Positions 32,688-44,800 of a stretch of 64,000 bases of DNA are shown here, piece after piece. A program made the position numbers and the translations under genes. Each line of letters opens with the position of its first letter. Within the stretch, counting starts at the first letter, position 1. The stretch spans positions 62,001 through 126,000 of the forward strand of contig JADLZK010005562.1 of the NCBI GenBank assembly GCA_015847255.1. The letters are read 5' to 3'. Below the pieces are notes generated by a model, which searched no databases, was not told the origin of the DNA, and worked only from the letters and a program-made list of their open reading frames with translations. The DNA comes from Hyparrhenia diplandra. Taxonomy: Eukaryota; Streptophyta; Magnoliopsida; Poales; Poaceae.

Positions 32688-34393
32688 ATGTCACCTGCTT
32701 CCGTTGCCAGCGCTCTCGCCGCCGTTGTCGCGTGTTGCATCACGGCAGCAGGACAACTTCCCGGCAGTGCTGCGGCGGGGTGGCGGGGACACTGTCTCGG
32801 CGCAGCAGCCACTTCTGGGCCACGACACTGTGGTCTCGCGCGGGGGCAAGTTCGAGCTCGGCCTCTTCAGCCCGGGTGGCTCCGCTGCCGGCCGGTTCTA
32901 CCTCGGGATCTGGTACAAGAACGTGCCCGTGCAGACCGTCATCTGGGTCGCCAACCGTGTCACTCCCCTGTCCGATGTCGCCTCTGCCGAGCTCCGGGTC
33001 TCCCCCTCCTCCGGCAACCTCGAGCTCGTCGGGGTCAGCAGCAGCCCATCCTCTCCCTCTACCACGCCAGGCGTCGTGTGGTCGTCGAACCTGTCGTCGC
33101 CGTCGTCGTCGTCCTCCAACGTCGCGGTGATGCGCGACAACGGCAACCTGGTCCTCCTCGACGGCGGCAACTCCAGTAACGTGCTGTGGCAGAGCTTCGA
33201 CCACCCGACGGACACGGTGGTGCCGGAAGCATGGCTCGGCGAGGACAAGCTCACCGGCGAGTACCAGTCCCTGACGTCGTGGCGGAACTCCGAGGACCCG
33301 TCGCCAGGGATGTTCACGTGCGCAATCGACCGGAACAACGTCAGCAGCAGCGAGTTCTTCTACCTGAACGGTTCCCGCGCCTAGTGGCGGAGCGGCGTGT
33401 GGACGGGCCGCGTGTTCGCCAACCTTCCCGAGGGCGTCAACAATGTGCTCTACAACGAGACGTACCTCGACACGCCGGCGTACCGTCGCCTCACCAGCGT
33501 GCTCTCACGACAACGCCACCATCACCCGCATGGTCTTGGGCCACCGCCAGGTCATGCAGTTCATCTGAGTGCCCGTAGCCAAAGCCGGCAGATGTTACGG
33601 GCCAATCCCACCGTCAAAGGCGATATCTACGCGCGGCGTGGCGACCGGCGTGCGCAACAAGAGGAGGCAGCCGCTGTGCTGCCCGCCCCAGTTCGCGCCC
33701 GGCGGTGGACGGGACGGGGGGCTCAACGACCGAAGCGCCGGCCGCCGACGGAGCCTACCGCTGCAGTGTGGTGGCAACGGGTCAATGACGGGACGGCTTC
33801 CTCGAGCTGCCGTACATGAAGCCCCCGGACGATTCTGTGTATGCGTGGGCGGCGCCGAGACCAAAGTACAAAGGCGAGCTGGCTTGTCTAAACAATCGCT
33901 CTTGCCAAGCCTACACGTTTCGACGGCGGCGGGCTGGCTGCGCGCCGTCCCGCACGACGGATTCCGCAACCTTGAGCAATGTTTCCCGATAATGATACCG
34001 GGAGCGGCGGGGGGTTCGTTGGCGGCGCCGACGCCGAGCCCGCACCTTCGGCCGTCGAAATCTGAACCGGAGGATCTGCGAGGTGGCGGCAGCAATGGGA
34101 AGAATAGGCGGCGGAGGTGGCTCATCCTTGGCATTGTCATTGCCGCACCGGGCGTGTCAAGAGCAGCAGCGTGGATCCTTGTGTCTAGGAGGAGACGCCA
34201 GCTGAAATGGAGAAGCTGCAGAAGACCTCCTCCTCCCTTGCGGTGTACAGCCACGGCGACCTCCGGTCGGCGACGAGCAACTTTTCGGAGCGGCTTGGCG
34301 GCGGAAGCTTCGGCTCGGTGTACCGTGGCGTGCTGGAACGACGGACACACCCAAGTCCAAGTCGCCGTGAAGAAGTTGGAGGGTCTCCGGTGT
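32688..34393 (+). pseudogene. G-type lectin S-receptor-like kinase pseudogene, truncated at the kinase N-lobe
   Basis: GC-rich, intron-free. ATG at 32688 gives a signal peptide (MSPASVASALAAVVACCITA); a shift follows within 35 codons. Then come the B-lectin domain (LGHDTVVSRGGKFELGLFSP, FYLGIWYKNVPVQTVIWVAN; 32790-33190) with LWQSFDHPTDT, and the S-locus glycoprotein domain (GEYQSLTSWRNSEDPSPGMF). A TAG near 33382 replaces the codon before WRSGVWTGRVF. A further shift lies near 33505. Then follow a Cys-rich LPLQCGGNGS block, a degraded PAN region, a poor TM region and a juxtamembrane/kinase start SHGDLRSATSNFSERLGGGSFGSVYRG (34240-34330). Similarity ends after the VAVKKLEGL lysine block, so about 250 kinase residues are missing. 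Related to, but clearly a different subfamily from, the gene at 7424-14900. Confidence 0.85.
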
Positions 34394-34929
34394 TAGTTTA
34401 CATAAGTGTTTATCTCTCTGTTGGAACTTTGTAGTTTACGCTTTCAATGCTTTCATTAGAGGCGTGGAATCGCGGGTGGTTAGTGCTGTGCTTAGTCCAC
34501 GCCGTGACCGCCCGGTGTGTGTGTCTCCCGTTCGCGACGACGACGCTGCGCTGCCACGGTCGATCCGTAAAAAGAAGAAGATCGTGGAGTGCGTCGTGCG
34601 CGGACCGGGGTAGTCGGGCTTCAAGCCTATGTATCAGTCTATGTACGTATTAAAAAGTCTAAGAAAACTGCGACAGTTGTGCAGGCCAAAGTTCTCTCGT
34701 GTCCATCCAATTCTCGTCGCGTGTGTTCGTTTGAGCTTCCTCTCTTGCCGCGTCAAAAGCGCCGTCGTCCACAACTGTTCCGTCGCCGTCGATCCACGGA
34801 CCCATCCCACCACTCACAATCACCTCCCAAGCTTCCCCATCCTAACGCGCGACACCGCCACCATGTGCTCTCTCGTCTCTCACCTCCCTCCGTCCACTCT
34901 AGCCGTGACAAACTACTACTGGAATCTGT
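34394..34929. other. No gene recognised between the truncated kinase and the Copia element
   Basis: Moderately GC-rich; frames on both strands (for example 34589-34984) are Ser/Pro/Arg-rich without motifs. The change of character at 34393 marks a breakpoint in the receptor-kinase pseudogene. Could be an unrelated gene's 5' region. Confidence 0.35.
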
Positions 34930-35144
34930 TGTTGTAAAACACACGGACTCTGTCCTAGAAGGAAAGGATAAGGAGGAATCATAATCCTAGTCCGTTCGTA
35001 TGTGGGCTCTTACCGAAACTCTTAGACCTTAGCAGGACTATATATATGTGGGAGCTCTATGTTGTAATTACCAATATTCAGATGAATAAAGAATAGTCTC
35101 CCTATCTTGTGTCTACTTGTTCTACTTTTCATCTACTACGTTCA
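34930..35144 (+). repeat. 5' LTR of the Copia-like element
   Basis: 215 bp. A TATATATATG string at about 35039-35048 could serve as the LTR TATA region and AATAAAGAATAG near 35085 as the polyadenylation region, by position. Confidence 0.8.
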
Positions 35145-37833
35145 TCTATTAAGTTTCATGTGCTTAAGACTACTGTTGTAGCTAGTAGCTATTTTTGCGC
35201 TTCCTTCATAATCAAATTGGCTAGCTAGCATGCTATGTCTATATGGTTCTAGTTGAACTAAAGGAATGATTTGCTTTCGATGCATCGTATGCATAAGCAA
35301 TAGATTGATCTCTAGGGCCGAGCAGCCTGAGATCAGGGGGAGCGAGTTTATCAAATTTTGCTCAAAGAAGACCAACCCATTTGATGGGATGAATAGTTAT
35401 GGAACTAAGATATTGGATAACACAATTATGATGATTTGGGATTTATGAAAAAAAGGCATCAAGGGATTTTTTTGTATTAAAGGCAATTAGAAAATTCTAG
35501 AAGAAAATTCCATGTGAATTTGAATGTTGCATATTTAATACATTTGAAGTGTATGATCCATTTTTTATGTATGAGTACATGGATCAATGTTTTTGGCTAT
35601 ACAATTAGGAAGCTAGATAAATAGTTTTTTTAAACTATGTTATGTGCATATTATGGGGAGAACATCCCTAAATTTATAGGAATGCTGAACATTCTTAAGT
35701 GCACTTTAAGTATTCTAGCTCGCTACATAATGAATAATAACCCCCATATTGAAATATGTGTGTGAATATTTCTCATAAAATTTAATCATAGCATATATAA
35801 ATGGGCCTCCACTTGTAGTTAGAGATATATGAATTTGAATTAAGCCCATGATAGGGGATATATTTTGAAGTATGCTATTAATGATCTAATATTGGCATTA
35901 GGGGAAGAGCAAGCCTATATTTTGAATGCCAAATATTATTTCCATAGAAGAAAAATGATCTTAAGAGAAAATATTCCTTGAAGCTTGAAGCAAGAATAGT
36001 ATCACCCACTAAGTCATACAATAGTTTGACTAATGCTCTTGTGAAGCCTGAAGCGAGTATATGTCGATATTTTTAAAATGAGAGGAGTAACTTGAAGTTA
36101 TAAACAGAAGTTGTGTTTACTAGTAGTAAACTAAATATTATATACTATCAATCTAAAATCTACGGGGACGCTTTGTGGGTTCTAGTTTAGTGTATACACG
36201 TTAAATAGAAAAGAAATAAAACTCCTCAATTCTCGTGAAGAGAACGCCTCATGAAGAAGGTTAAGCACCGCATGAAGAGGATCATCATGAAGATGACATC
36301 CAACACAATAAGCGCGCACCTCACTAGTGTTGGGTATGCAGAACAATATACCATCTCTTGTCCGGGAAATGACAGAGATAGAATATTCTCACATTGTGAG
36401 AGTATTCGGAGAAAGAAAATGATTGTCGACAAACTACCTCTTTAATTGCAAATGTTTCTCTTATGAGAACCCCGGATCCAGGAAAATAAAGTCCATGGCA
36501 AAATCGCTTGTAGCGATTATATCGGGTCAATGAAGAAAAAGCAATTGATGTTGAGTCTCCTATTAAGAAGAAATGAATGTTCTACTATATCTCCGGCAAA
36601 TGAAACGAATGAATATCGAATATGCAGTTAATATGTGGATTATGAAAATCCATATAAATCCCGAAGAATATAAATCGCAACTTATAGAAATTTCATACTA
36701 AGTATGAAAGTCTAAGGTATATATTCTGAATGAATATTCAAGTCTCAAGAAGAGCATGTCCTAGAAGGATTACAATCATTGAATGATTTTATAGTGAATA
36801 ACTCAATGTCATTGTGTATATGACTCATCTCTCGTGCAAGAGAGAATATATCTCATAGAAGAGATTAATAATTTACTAAGAATGAAAGTACATCCTTGAA
36901 TGAATTAATCCATGAAGGATTTACCAGTCAATTCTTGAATAAGCACCATTCATCCCCTGAAGTGAATATAGACCCAAGAGAAATAAAATGAGGGATCTTA
37001 AACACCGTGAAGGTGTCATCGAAACACTTAGAAAGTGTATGAAAAGCTAGCAATGTAGTGTTGATATCCTTTATATACCATAGAAGGTATAAGAATAATG
37101 GTGGTTCTGGCAATTGAATTATCCCCTAAATGCCAAATACAAGGCTGGATTTGTATAATCAAAATCTCGAAGATTTATAGAATACAATTTGAAAATCCAC
37201 TAAGGATTAATTATAAGTATCTAAACTCTAGTATAAGTTTGATACACTATCTAGAAGATATTGAATATTAATTTATTTACCCCATAATCCTCTAAAAGGA
37301 TTTATTTTTCTGAAGGATAATATTTATTTGTTTTGCACAACTAATTGGTGGTCATTATGCATGAAGCATATTGCTCCCATATAATTCATGAAAGAATTAT
37401 GAGCCAACTTTTATTTACACACGTTTATGAAAAAGTGTGGTTTGAACAATGAAGTTCAAAGTTTGGTTTTATGAGGGGAGCATATTTTATTGAATTTACT
37501 TTTAAGGTAAACCACTAGAATTACAATGATCAAGTAGATCATTTGCTAAAACACTGAAGTTTATGCATAAATTATGAAGATCAATACCTATTCATGAAGA
37601 ATAGTATATCCTGAAGAATATATGACCAAAAAGGTTAAATGTTGTACTCTTTTTTTCCTATGTGAGTTTTTACTCGAAGGTTTCTCACACAAGGTTTTTA
37701 ATGAGACAACATGTGCAATGCAATTAACGAATGCGATGTACTCTTTTCTCCAAGAACCGTTTTTTCCCACTAGGTTTTCGGATGGAGTTTTTGATGAGGC
37801 ATATGCATATCGTGGTAATCGCCCAAGGGGGAG

Positions 37834-38048
37834 TGTTGTAAAACACACGGACTCTGTCCTAGAAGGAAAGGATAAGGAGGAATCCTAATCCTAGTCCGTT
37901 CGTATGTGGGCTCTTACCGAAACTCTTAGACCTTAGCAGGACTATATATATGTGGGAGCTCTATGTTGTAATTACCAATATTCAGATGAATAAAGAATAG
38001 TCTCCCTATCTTGTGTCTACTTGTTCTACTTTTCATCTACTACGTTCA
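37834..38048 (+). repeat. 3' LTR of the Copia-like element
   Basis: 215 bp, essentially identical to the 5' LTR, immediately after the G-rich polypurine tract. Confidence 0.8.
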
Positions 38049-38054
38049 TCATGA

Positions 38055-39125
38055 GAGACGGAGAGGGGAAGGTCCTAACCGCTGGCAACATGTTTTATAA
38101 CATCCGTGACTTTCCCGTGGGGGAAAGCTTTCCGTCAGCGCCACGGGAAAGGCCCAACTTTCCCGTGAGCAGGCAAGGAGGCTCACGGGAAAGACAACAC
38201 ACACGGGGAAGAGCCTTTCCCGTGATGGCCAGCTCACGGGAAAGGACACTGTGGTGGGCCATCAGCGCGGACCCTCCTTTCCCGGGAAATGCCCCCACCT
38301 TTTTTTTTTTAGTTTTTGGGCTCCATACTTTTTCTACACTTCATACACATCATATGACACTCCATTTTCAATTTTGATGAATTTTTAACTTTATTTGTTA
38401 TATTTAGGTAATTATTCTCTTTTACGGCAATTTTTGAAATGAAGCCAAATTTGAATTACAAGTGATTGAAATTTTTGAAAAAAAATAGTAAAAAATTTAT
38501 ATTCCTCTTACTCAAAACAAAGTAAGGCCTTGCATATAAAAAATAAAACAAAATCTGAAACATCTTAATACAAAATCATGAACGTTAATCCCTGCTCAAG
38601 TGGTTTAAAAATTCTAGGAAATCAACCGATGTGCAGAAAATCATAAAATTTGATAATATATCATGATATCTTATGCCGAGGCTATGATAAAAAATTAGGA
38701 ACGTTTTCGCACAAGTTGGCACACACGATGTTCACAAGCTCCAACATCTACGTAGAAGTTTCATGTTTGTCGAGAATGATCCAAAGTGTGATTTCATGTG
38801 GATGTGGTGGTCAAGTTGTGGTTTGGCTATAAAACTTTTTCTATATGCAATAGAGATCAGAGATTGTGTCATGTCAATTTTTGGGATTTTCTTGGATTAT
38901 TTTGGTAATTATTATAATTTTATGTTGTAATTAAGTAAATACAAATAGAGATAAAACCACATGAAATAATGGTCAATTTTTTGCTAAAGCATCAATTATG
39001 TATGGATGAGTGAATGTGACAAGGTATTTTTGATGTATTCTCGATTAAAATTTGAAAATATGATAGAAAAAAGAAAGAGAGAGCAAAAAATATTTTTTTC
39101 GAAAAACATCTTTCCCGTGAGCTTT
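38055..39125. mobile_element. CACTA-like remnant with TTTCCCGTGAGC subterminal repeats
   Basis: Many copies of TTTCCCGTGAGC and its inverse GCTCACGGGAAAG at 38110-38290, and one at 39109-39122, enclose an AT-rich interior without coding potential. Subterminal arrays of this kind are typical of CACTA elements, but neither CACTA terminus is seen. The left side is cut at the Copia LTR and the right side abuts RVT_3 copy B. Confidence 0.5.
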
Positions 39126-39150
39126 TAGCGTTAGCAATTTAAGGACTAGA

Positions 39151-39583
39151 ATGAACTTCTACCATCACTGGGGAAGAGATGACGGTGCAGCGTGGGGCTT
39201 CATTGTTAGCAATCATGACGGCAGGCATGGTGCAATTGCTATATCCGTCGCATGCAAAGGGCATAGGAGGCTGCAGAACATTTTGGCATCACACAAATAG
39301 TGCTTGAAACCGATTTCTCTCAATGGAAGGAAGAAATCACCTCGTCGTCCGGACACCTATCCATTGGTGGTGGCCTCTTCATTGTTCTTCGTAGTCTCCT
39401 TGAAGACAGTTTTAATTGCATGTGTGGGTAATGTAACGAGAACTTGTAACTCGTCTACAAAACCTATTTTGGGGAGGCCACTCTTACCGATGGGGAGGAT
39501 TCTGTGACCTAGAAACAAGAACATTTAGGCAAATTCACTACTATGAGCCTATGTCGATTGATTACCAATCCAGGGGTAACTGA
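39151..39583 (+). pseudogene. RVT_3-type RNase H-like domain pseudogene, copy B
   Basis: Starts MNFYHHWGRDDGAAWGFIVS and NHDGRHGA. It then follows copy A through ITQIVLET- and NVTRTCNSS-like text in changing frames, and ends at the T-run 39584-39591, the inverted LINE tail. The LINE junction position is the same as in copy A, showing that both come from one already interrupted locus. Stops after about 50 codons and a lost middle portion make it inactive. Confidence 0.65.
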
Positions 39584-40053
39584 TTTTTTTTAGATAATGG
39601 ATTAAGAATCAGGCCAATTATTCCAAAGTATTTCGGAATACAAAAAAGATGACGGTTGCAATATGTTTGCAGACAGGAGTAAAATAAGGTTTTTTTCTAA
39701 ACATGACCAATATGTCTTGCGAGATAACCATCCACTAGAGTAAAAAAAGTTGTAACGCCGATGACTCAAGATATTGTGCGGCGTGTATCGGTCGTTCACT
39801 GATCCTCATGCCGCGCAGACTTGCCCGCTGATGTAGCCAATGCGTTCCCTCGAACAATACCCGCAAGAAAGATTTTGGTCTACATTTATCAAAAACCACT
39901 TCATTCCTTGTCAACCAAATTGCCCAACAAAGTGCAGCAGCTCCAGTTAATAACAATGAATTATACTTTTTATTTGCTACTTTTGACCACCTTATGAATA
40001 AGTGATTCATATTAGTTGGTGGAGCTAAACCAAAAGGTATAAGTATAGCACAC
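39584..40053 (-). mobile_element. L1-type LINE 3' end, inverted copy, part 1
   Basis: Minus strand, A-tail at 39584-39591. Reads FGLAPPTNMNHLFIRWSKVA and AALCWAIWLTRNEVVFDKCR, the C-terminal zf-RVT region. It stops at the CACAC target duplication (40049-40053) and resumes at 54305. It is the same LINE portion as 22250-22410 plus 28655-28974. Confidence 0.85.
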
Positions 40054-41833
40054 TGTTGATATTTCTTACACGATCCCAATTAGGAAGGCGAAAGAAATAT
40101 ATATGGGAAATCTATCTAATCATGTTAGCTTGGATATGGGATTAACCTCATGATCCAACAAAGCAGAGTTAGGCGGTGTTAGTAGTGGGATGTAAACTTA
40201 GCATCATTATCCATAGTGGAGTTAATCTCACCAGGATATGTACTCAAGGTATACCACTCATTTCTAGGCATTACCTATACACTAGTCTGTCACCCTAGCA
40301 ATAACGATCAAAGAAATGCGGGGCATGGTATTTGTTGATTGGCCTTGATAAAAGAGTGAACATGATATCTGCAAGCGCACAGATAGAAATACCAATTGTA
40401 GCACTTCACCGGGAGTAATCCAGGTATCATATTTATATTTTACCACAGGGAAGGGAGTCTATGGAGAGTAGAGAGAAAGGATATCTAATGATTTATATTG
40501 TTATTTATTTATGAGATCCACCTTACAGTAGTGTAATGTAGAGTAGCCATATACATCTAACATAACTCAACAGGATAAGTCACAGGATAAAGATAATTAT
40601 ATAAATGATAAATACCCAAGTCTAAGATCATCATAAGCCACTAATATCATACGAGCTATTAACATGTTATAGAAAGAATAGAATGAATATTCCTAAGATA
40701 CTCCTAATCATATATATCAATGAATACTACAATTAGTGCAATACATCTAGCTATCATGGCATTGTTGGATTAGTTCTACACATGGCAAGCATTACCAATA
40801 ACAACCAAGGACAAAACAAGATCATTACCGTAATCAACTCGACTAGTCCTACATTCGGAGGGTGGATTCCAAAGGACTCAACAGATCTGTCACTCCCGCG
40901 ATCTACCACACGACCGAATATAGGGTGCAATTGCGGATAAACGTTGTATAAACACCACGTTTACACATTGCTTATCACCCACATAGTGATCATCTATATG
41001 GATGCTATACAATTCTATGCATAAAATATAAAGCAATCTTACTAAACTAAACATATAATCATAGCAAGCATAAACACATATCAATAAGAATATAATAATT
41101 ATATAGATTAAAGCCATAACAATTGTATTCTAAATATAAGAGTACTTACAGATTGAATACAAGAGAGAAGTTTCAAGAACGATGATCCTTGCTACTTCTT
41201 GACTATCAGGAACTCAAGATGAACTTGATCTTCAACTAGAACTAGCTAGATAGCTAACTACTTCTAGTATGAACTAGGGCTTAGGTCTAAACTTGGCTGA
41301 ACTTGATGGGTATGAGTTGATGAATGAGTATAATAATGATATTTTTATCAGCCCTGGGGTCAGCTGGTCTTCTTATATAGTACTTGGCAATGAACGTCAA
41401 CCCTTGGATCAAACCGACCTTCAACAACGGTATAGATACAACCTCAAAGTCGGTAGTAAACCGACCTAGAAAGGAAAGGCTGACAGGGGTGGCCCACCTG
41501 GCGGCCGGCCTAGTTGGCACCGGCGGCCGCCGGGGTGGCATGCCACCTCGGCTTCCCGTCTTTTCTGGTGTCCTCCGGTATCTTCTAGAATGTTTTAGTC
41601 CACTTTTCGGGTTGAATTACTTCACGGTTAAGTCTTGTCTTCATATGTCTTGTATATTCCGGAACTTTCTCCATTCTTCTCTGCATATATCTATCAAGTC
41701 CCTGGAAAGTCATAGAATACCAAAACTCGTGGAATTATGTTAGTTAGACCCCTAGACTTATGTTTGGTCTTTGACTTGAGCCCTTATTTCATGCTAATTG
41801 ACTTATAAAATTATGCTATAACAGGTGTCAACA
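40054..41833 (-). repeat. 3' LTR (element sense) of the Athila derivative
   Basis: 1780 bp. Contains a GC-rich GGCGGCCGGCC / GCGGCCGCC segment near 41500-41530, shared by all four Athila-like LTRs in the window. Confidence 0.9.
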
Positions 41834-44800
41834 AGCTCCCCCAAGCTTACCTCTTGCTAGTCTCTTAGCAAGACACATGATATTATATTAACTACTTACT
41901 TGGATCAGGAGTTGCTGCAACGCTATCACACCTTAAAAGTACACATGCTTTCAAACAAAATTTCTCTCCAGATAAAGATAAACTTTTCAAAACTTCAACT
42001 TACCCATATTACCTCTTACCTTTTGGGGTTTATATCTTTTCTTCAATCTTGGGTAATTGAAAGATAGAACAGTCAAGTCGAACACTATATTTCAAACTCT
42101 TTTGATCAACTGTCCTTCTGGAGTTTTTGCTGATTTTCAAATAAAACTCAAAGTTCCTCAGTATGACTTTCTCTCTAATCTCTCATTTGTGGTATTTGTG
42201 GATCCTCTCTAAGGCAATAAGGTAGTGTTGCCTTTCTCTTATGATATGTAGTATTTTTGGCTAAGGCAGTAGCACACTATGCCTTCTTCTCTCTCACCCT
42301 ATATCTACGGCTTATATATCTGGAGTTCATAGGTAGGAGAAAACTAATTCTACTTACTAAGCATATATTGTAAATTCAAGCAATGGATCCAAAGTTACAA
42401 GTCACACTGATCAAGTGGTGCATGTGTATGGTGGATAAATGGTAGGGAGTGTAGTAGAGTATGTAGTAAAGTGAATAGAATAGATGATGGGAAAATCTTA
42501 CTTTTGCTCCTTGAGGAATCTTCTCTCTTTTGAATTTGGAAACTTTATAGAGAACCTGGGTTGTATCTTTTTCTTTCTTTATTTTTCTTTTATAGAGAGG
42601 CGGGCTCTGCTCACCCTAGACTTTTGTCTTTTATTTCCTCTCTTTAAAGATGTGGGTTCTACTCACTTTGTAACATCCCAGCTATTAAGAAGTAATTAAA
42701 ATTTTAAATATGATCATTATCATGTGTGATTATCAAGTATCATAGCAATAATGCATTTCATGTTTATATATTGCATGTATATGTTGCAAATATTGTGTTT
42801 TGTTTAATTAAGTTGGCTGATTAATTATTTTATTAATCCTAAATTCAAAATCCTACTTTCTAAACTACTTGGAATTTGAGGTTGGTCCTTAAAGCAACGT
42901 TCAAGATCTCGTCAAGCTGAGCAACTTTCATTTCGAAAGTTTTTCAAGTTACAATATGAAATTGGGAGAAATAGGCAGAAGGAGAAAAAAAGAACTCTGC
43001 TACAGTACTCGACCAATAGGGCAGCAAGCAGCGTCACCGCCGTTCGTCGCTTGCCACCTTTTATCTCATCCTGCATCTTCTAGCTTGCCACCTCTCCATT
43101 CATGCACCTTCTTTTGCCACCTACCCCCATGTGTCATATGTGGGCTTAATTGAAGTGGGAAACTTGAATTTCTTCTCTCCTTATCCCTCTTGCTCTGTGT
43201 CTCACTCTCGGTCTTTGGTTTGGGAAAAAATAGGGACAGAGCAGAGCAGCAGCAAACCAGCGCCCTGCCTTCTCCCTTGCTTTCCCTTCTGCAGGCCGGC
43301 ACCACCTTCCTTCTCTCTCTCCTCTCCAAGCAGCAACATGGCAGCAGCCCCAGCGGATGCAGCTGCCAGCCGCCACTAGCAGCAGCTGGCGGGCCACGGG
43401 CATGCTGGCTGCCACCCTCTGCTGCCCTCACCACCGCCCGCCGAGCAGCAGCAATTAAGCAACAGCAGCAGCGCCGCCATGAAGCAGAGCCGTGGGTTCA
43501 CGTGGCCACACTGGCACAAACCATTTCGGACCGAGCCGCGACCATAAACTGAACCACCCAAGCGAGGTGATGCTTCCCCACCTCTCCTTTGCCGCTGATA
43601 AGCAATTCCATGGTCGAAATCGAGGTTCCCAACTCCTCTGTTCTTAATTCGTGCAGGGACATTGCGCAGCAATTCGAAGAAAGCCAGGGGTTATCTGCAT
43701 AGCCATAGACTCAGGTGAATAGTGCTGCATAGTGTTTTCCTTTTTCTTTTTCAAGAAACAGGCTGAAACTTTAGAAAATCATAGCAATTCATAGAAAAAT
43801 CGTAAAATAGCAAATGAAGATGTTTTGGAATCCTTGTGAGTACCTCTATGCAGTAGATATATAAAATCATGTGCTTTAGTAAAAATTGTTGATGCATGTT
43901 TAATCTAGTCTTTATGTGTTATTTAATAGGGCATGTTTTCTTAGTCCAAATGCAGCAAAACTTTTACAAGTAAGCTTAGGTTGATGTGCATGTGCTGTGG
44001 TATAAGTTTCATGTATAATAGATGCTTATTTCTTGAGTTACTAATTTATCTTGTAATATGCTTATTCCATGATTTTTGTAGGTTAAAATAAATATCCAAT
44101 GATTATGAAACTTTCTGTGTATCTATTTTATTCTAGTTGATCTTTTCAATAATACATATATGATCTCTTAGTGATAAAAAAGATTGGTGAGTGTGTTGGT
44201 TATGCAAGGTGGTTAGTGAATAGAATACCCACGTATAAACTCCATGTGTATGTGTTGCTTTCTTGATAACCACGTGATGGAGTTGTTGTTCAAGTGATTA
44301 GAATACTTTATGAAACATAGCCTAGTTGTACCGTGAAGGAAAGTTGTGTTCAGCTTTTCGTAAGTTGTTTTAACTTCCTTTGTGCATTTGTATGCCTTTC
44401 ATCATGCGTGGCATGCATTCCATCATGTTAAGCAATCCATCATTTATTACGTGTAGTAAAACGAAAAAAGCGAAAGGTTGGAAGCTGCAAGTACCAAGCG
44501 TGTGACGTTTTGTTCTCATCGAAATTAAGGCAAGTGCATGACGAATCTTTGCTTCGGCTTTACGCCTATTATTTGAGTTTTCTTGCTTTCCAATGTTCAA
44601 GTATTATATTTCGGTTCAAATTCAAGTTTCTTGTTTATGATATTCCAGTTTCAAGCTTTCATTTACATTCAATTCCGGTGCGGTTTATCCGGAGGTGCAA
44701 TTTGGTTCTTATATTCAAGTGCACTGTGAGTAAGTGCTGGCCCCACAATTCAGCTTTACCGGTAAATGCTAAGAAGTATTCAAGTCTTTGTCCGTTTCAG

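Larger units (their letters stand above)
34930..38048 (+). mobile_element. Copia-like LTR retrotransposon without recognisable coding domains
   Basis: Two 215 bp LTRs at 34930-35144 and 37834-38048 begin TGTTGTAAAACACACGG and end TACGTTCA. I see only one difference between them (A/C near 34981/37885). A polypurine tract CCAAGGGGGAG lies directly before the second LTR, fixing plus orientation. The 2.69 kb internal part is AT-rich with no gag-pol motifs and only short frames. No tRNA-Met primer-binding site is evident after the first LTR. Flanking 5-mers (TCTGT, TCATG) differ, so no target duplication is visible. A non-autonomous or rearranged element. Confidence 0.75.

Noticed and set aside
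33595..34350. 251-residue minus-strand frame over the second receptor-kinase pseudogene
   Set aside because: It is the mirror of a GC-rich coding region on the plus strand and has no recognisable domain.
43066..43672. GC-rich frames with Gln/Ala runs on both strands
   Set aside because: Lie inside the nested solo LTR, open on both strands, and follow GCAGCAGC-type repeats; composition explains them.
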